Assembly: GCA_964398355.1 (NCBI GenBank)
Contig: CAYNMM010000014.1
Coordinates: 1 to 13,622, forward strand
From: WFZT01 sp964398355
Lineage (GTDB): Bacteria > Hydrothermota > Hydrothermia > B15-G9 > WFZT01
Length of the DNA: 13,622 nt
Direction of reading: 5' to 3'
How positions within the stretch are numbered: the stretch's first letter is position 1; each line of letters opens with the position of its first letter. Positions 13,333 to 13,622 of this stretch are shown in pieces. The position numbers were made by a program, and so were the translations under genes. Below the pieces are notes generated by a model. The model was given only the letters and a program-made list of their open reading frames with translations, made no database searches and was not told the DNA's origin.

Positions 13333-13622
13333 ATGAGTGACCTCAAGAAAGGAATAGAATTGGGGATTATTTTATACCTTTTTACCCTAATTTTCAGCTT
13401 TGTAGTTGTTCTTGCTCTATCAAGGAACTTGCCATCGCTTGCATATATTGAAAGGTTTGAACCTCCCAAGACTACGGAAGTATTTGACAGAAATGGCAAA
13501 TTAATACACAGCTTTTACTTGGAGAGAAGAATAATGATGCCTCTTGATAGTATCCCCCCTCTGATGCAGAAGGCTTTTATCACTATTGAAGACAAAGATT
13601 TTTACAAACACTGGGGAATTAG
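13333..13622 (+). CDS. Class A penicillin-binding protein / GT51 transglycosylase, N-terminal part
   Basis: Only the first 96 residues are in the window; the gene runs off the right edge. The start MSDLKKGIEL is followed by one membrane segment (about 11-30), typical for a bifunctional PBP anchored in the inner membrane. Next comes TTEVFDRNGKLI (48-58), then IPPLMQKAFITIEDKDFYKHWGI, the GT51 motif 1 with catalytic E86 in the EDxxFxxHxG pattern. This enzyme polymerises lipid II glycan strands in the periplasm; the transpeptidase domain would lie beyond the window, so a monofunctional transglycosylase cannot be excluded. The ATG is the only sensible start and has no Shine-Dalgarno sequence. Confidence 0.9.
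   Translation, partial: MSDLKKGIELGIILYLFTLIFSFVVVLALSRNLPSLAYIERFEPPKTTEVFDRNGKLIHSFYLERRIMMPLDSIPPLMQKAFITIEDKDFYKHWGI

Overview
The window is a bacterial chromosome segment, AT-rich and gene-dense, from a Gram-negative (diderm, LPS-making) organism. Evidence for the outer membrane is a Kdo transferase (WaaA/KdtA), a TonB-dependent outer-membrane receptor, a surface-type lipoprotein and an MsbA-like ABC exporter. A large secreted M6 protease ends in FG-GAP-like repeats and a C-terminal tail like the type A sorting domain of the Bacteroidetes/FCB group. This mix suggests an uncultured FCB-type or WOR-3-like candidate-phylum bacterium; the taxonomy is inference and no marker gene is present.

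Left part, plus strand: the 3' end of an unidentified gene (1-127), then mtaD (MTA/SAH deaminase, 139-1449) and waaA/kdtA (1446-2645), which share a 4-bp GTGA overlap. A consensus promoter inside the end of waaA (2629-2657) drives a cobalamin riboswitch (2681-2868) and its expression platform. Downstream are a BtuB-like receptor (2947-4635) and a beta-propeller lipoprotein (4650-5666) that is a good candidate for a BtuG-like cobalamin-capturing partner. A 46-nt perfect palindrome (5700-5745) closes this unit.

Middle: a class II aldolase family gene (5773-6345, plus) meets a convergent minus-strand group. In transcription order that group is the M6 protease (12433-9095), an MsbA-like ABC transporter (9098-7281, ATGA overlap with the protease) and a coiled-coil protein with a PD-(D/E)XK-like C-terminal domain (7229-6411) carrying three 42-bp tandem repeats and its own promoter.

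Right end: a histidine phosphatase (13294-12725, minus) and a partial class A penicillin-binding protein (13333 onward, plus) diverge from a 38-bp region with overlapping -10 boxes.

The main system is the B12 locus: one promoter, one riboswitch, an outer-membrane receptor and a candidate surface cobalamin-binding lipoprotein. A second pattern is that three unrelated genes (aldolase, coiled-coil, PBP) have no Shine-Dalgarno sequence and each has a -10-like box ending exactly 9 nt before its ATG, which suggests leaderless mRNAs. Genes with Shine-Dalgarno sequences (mtaD, btuB, the lipoprotein, the M6 protease) exist beside them.
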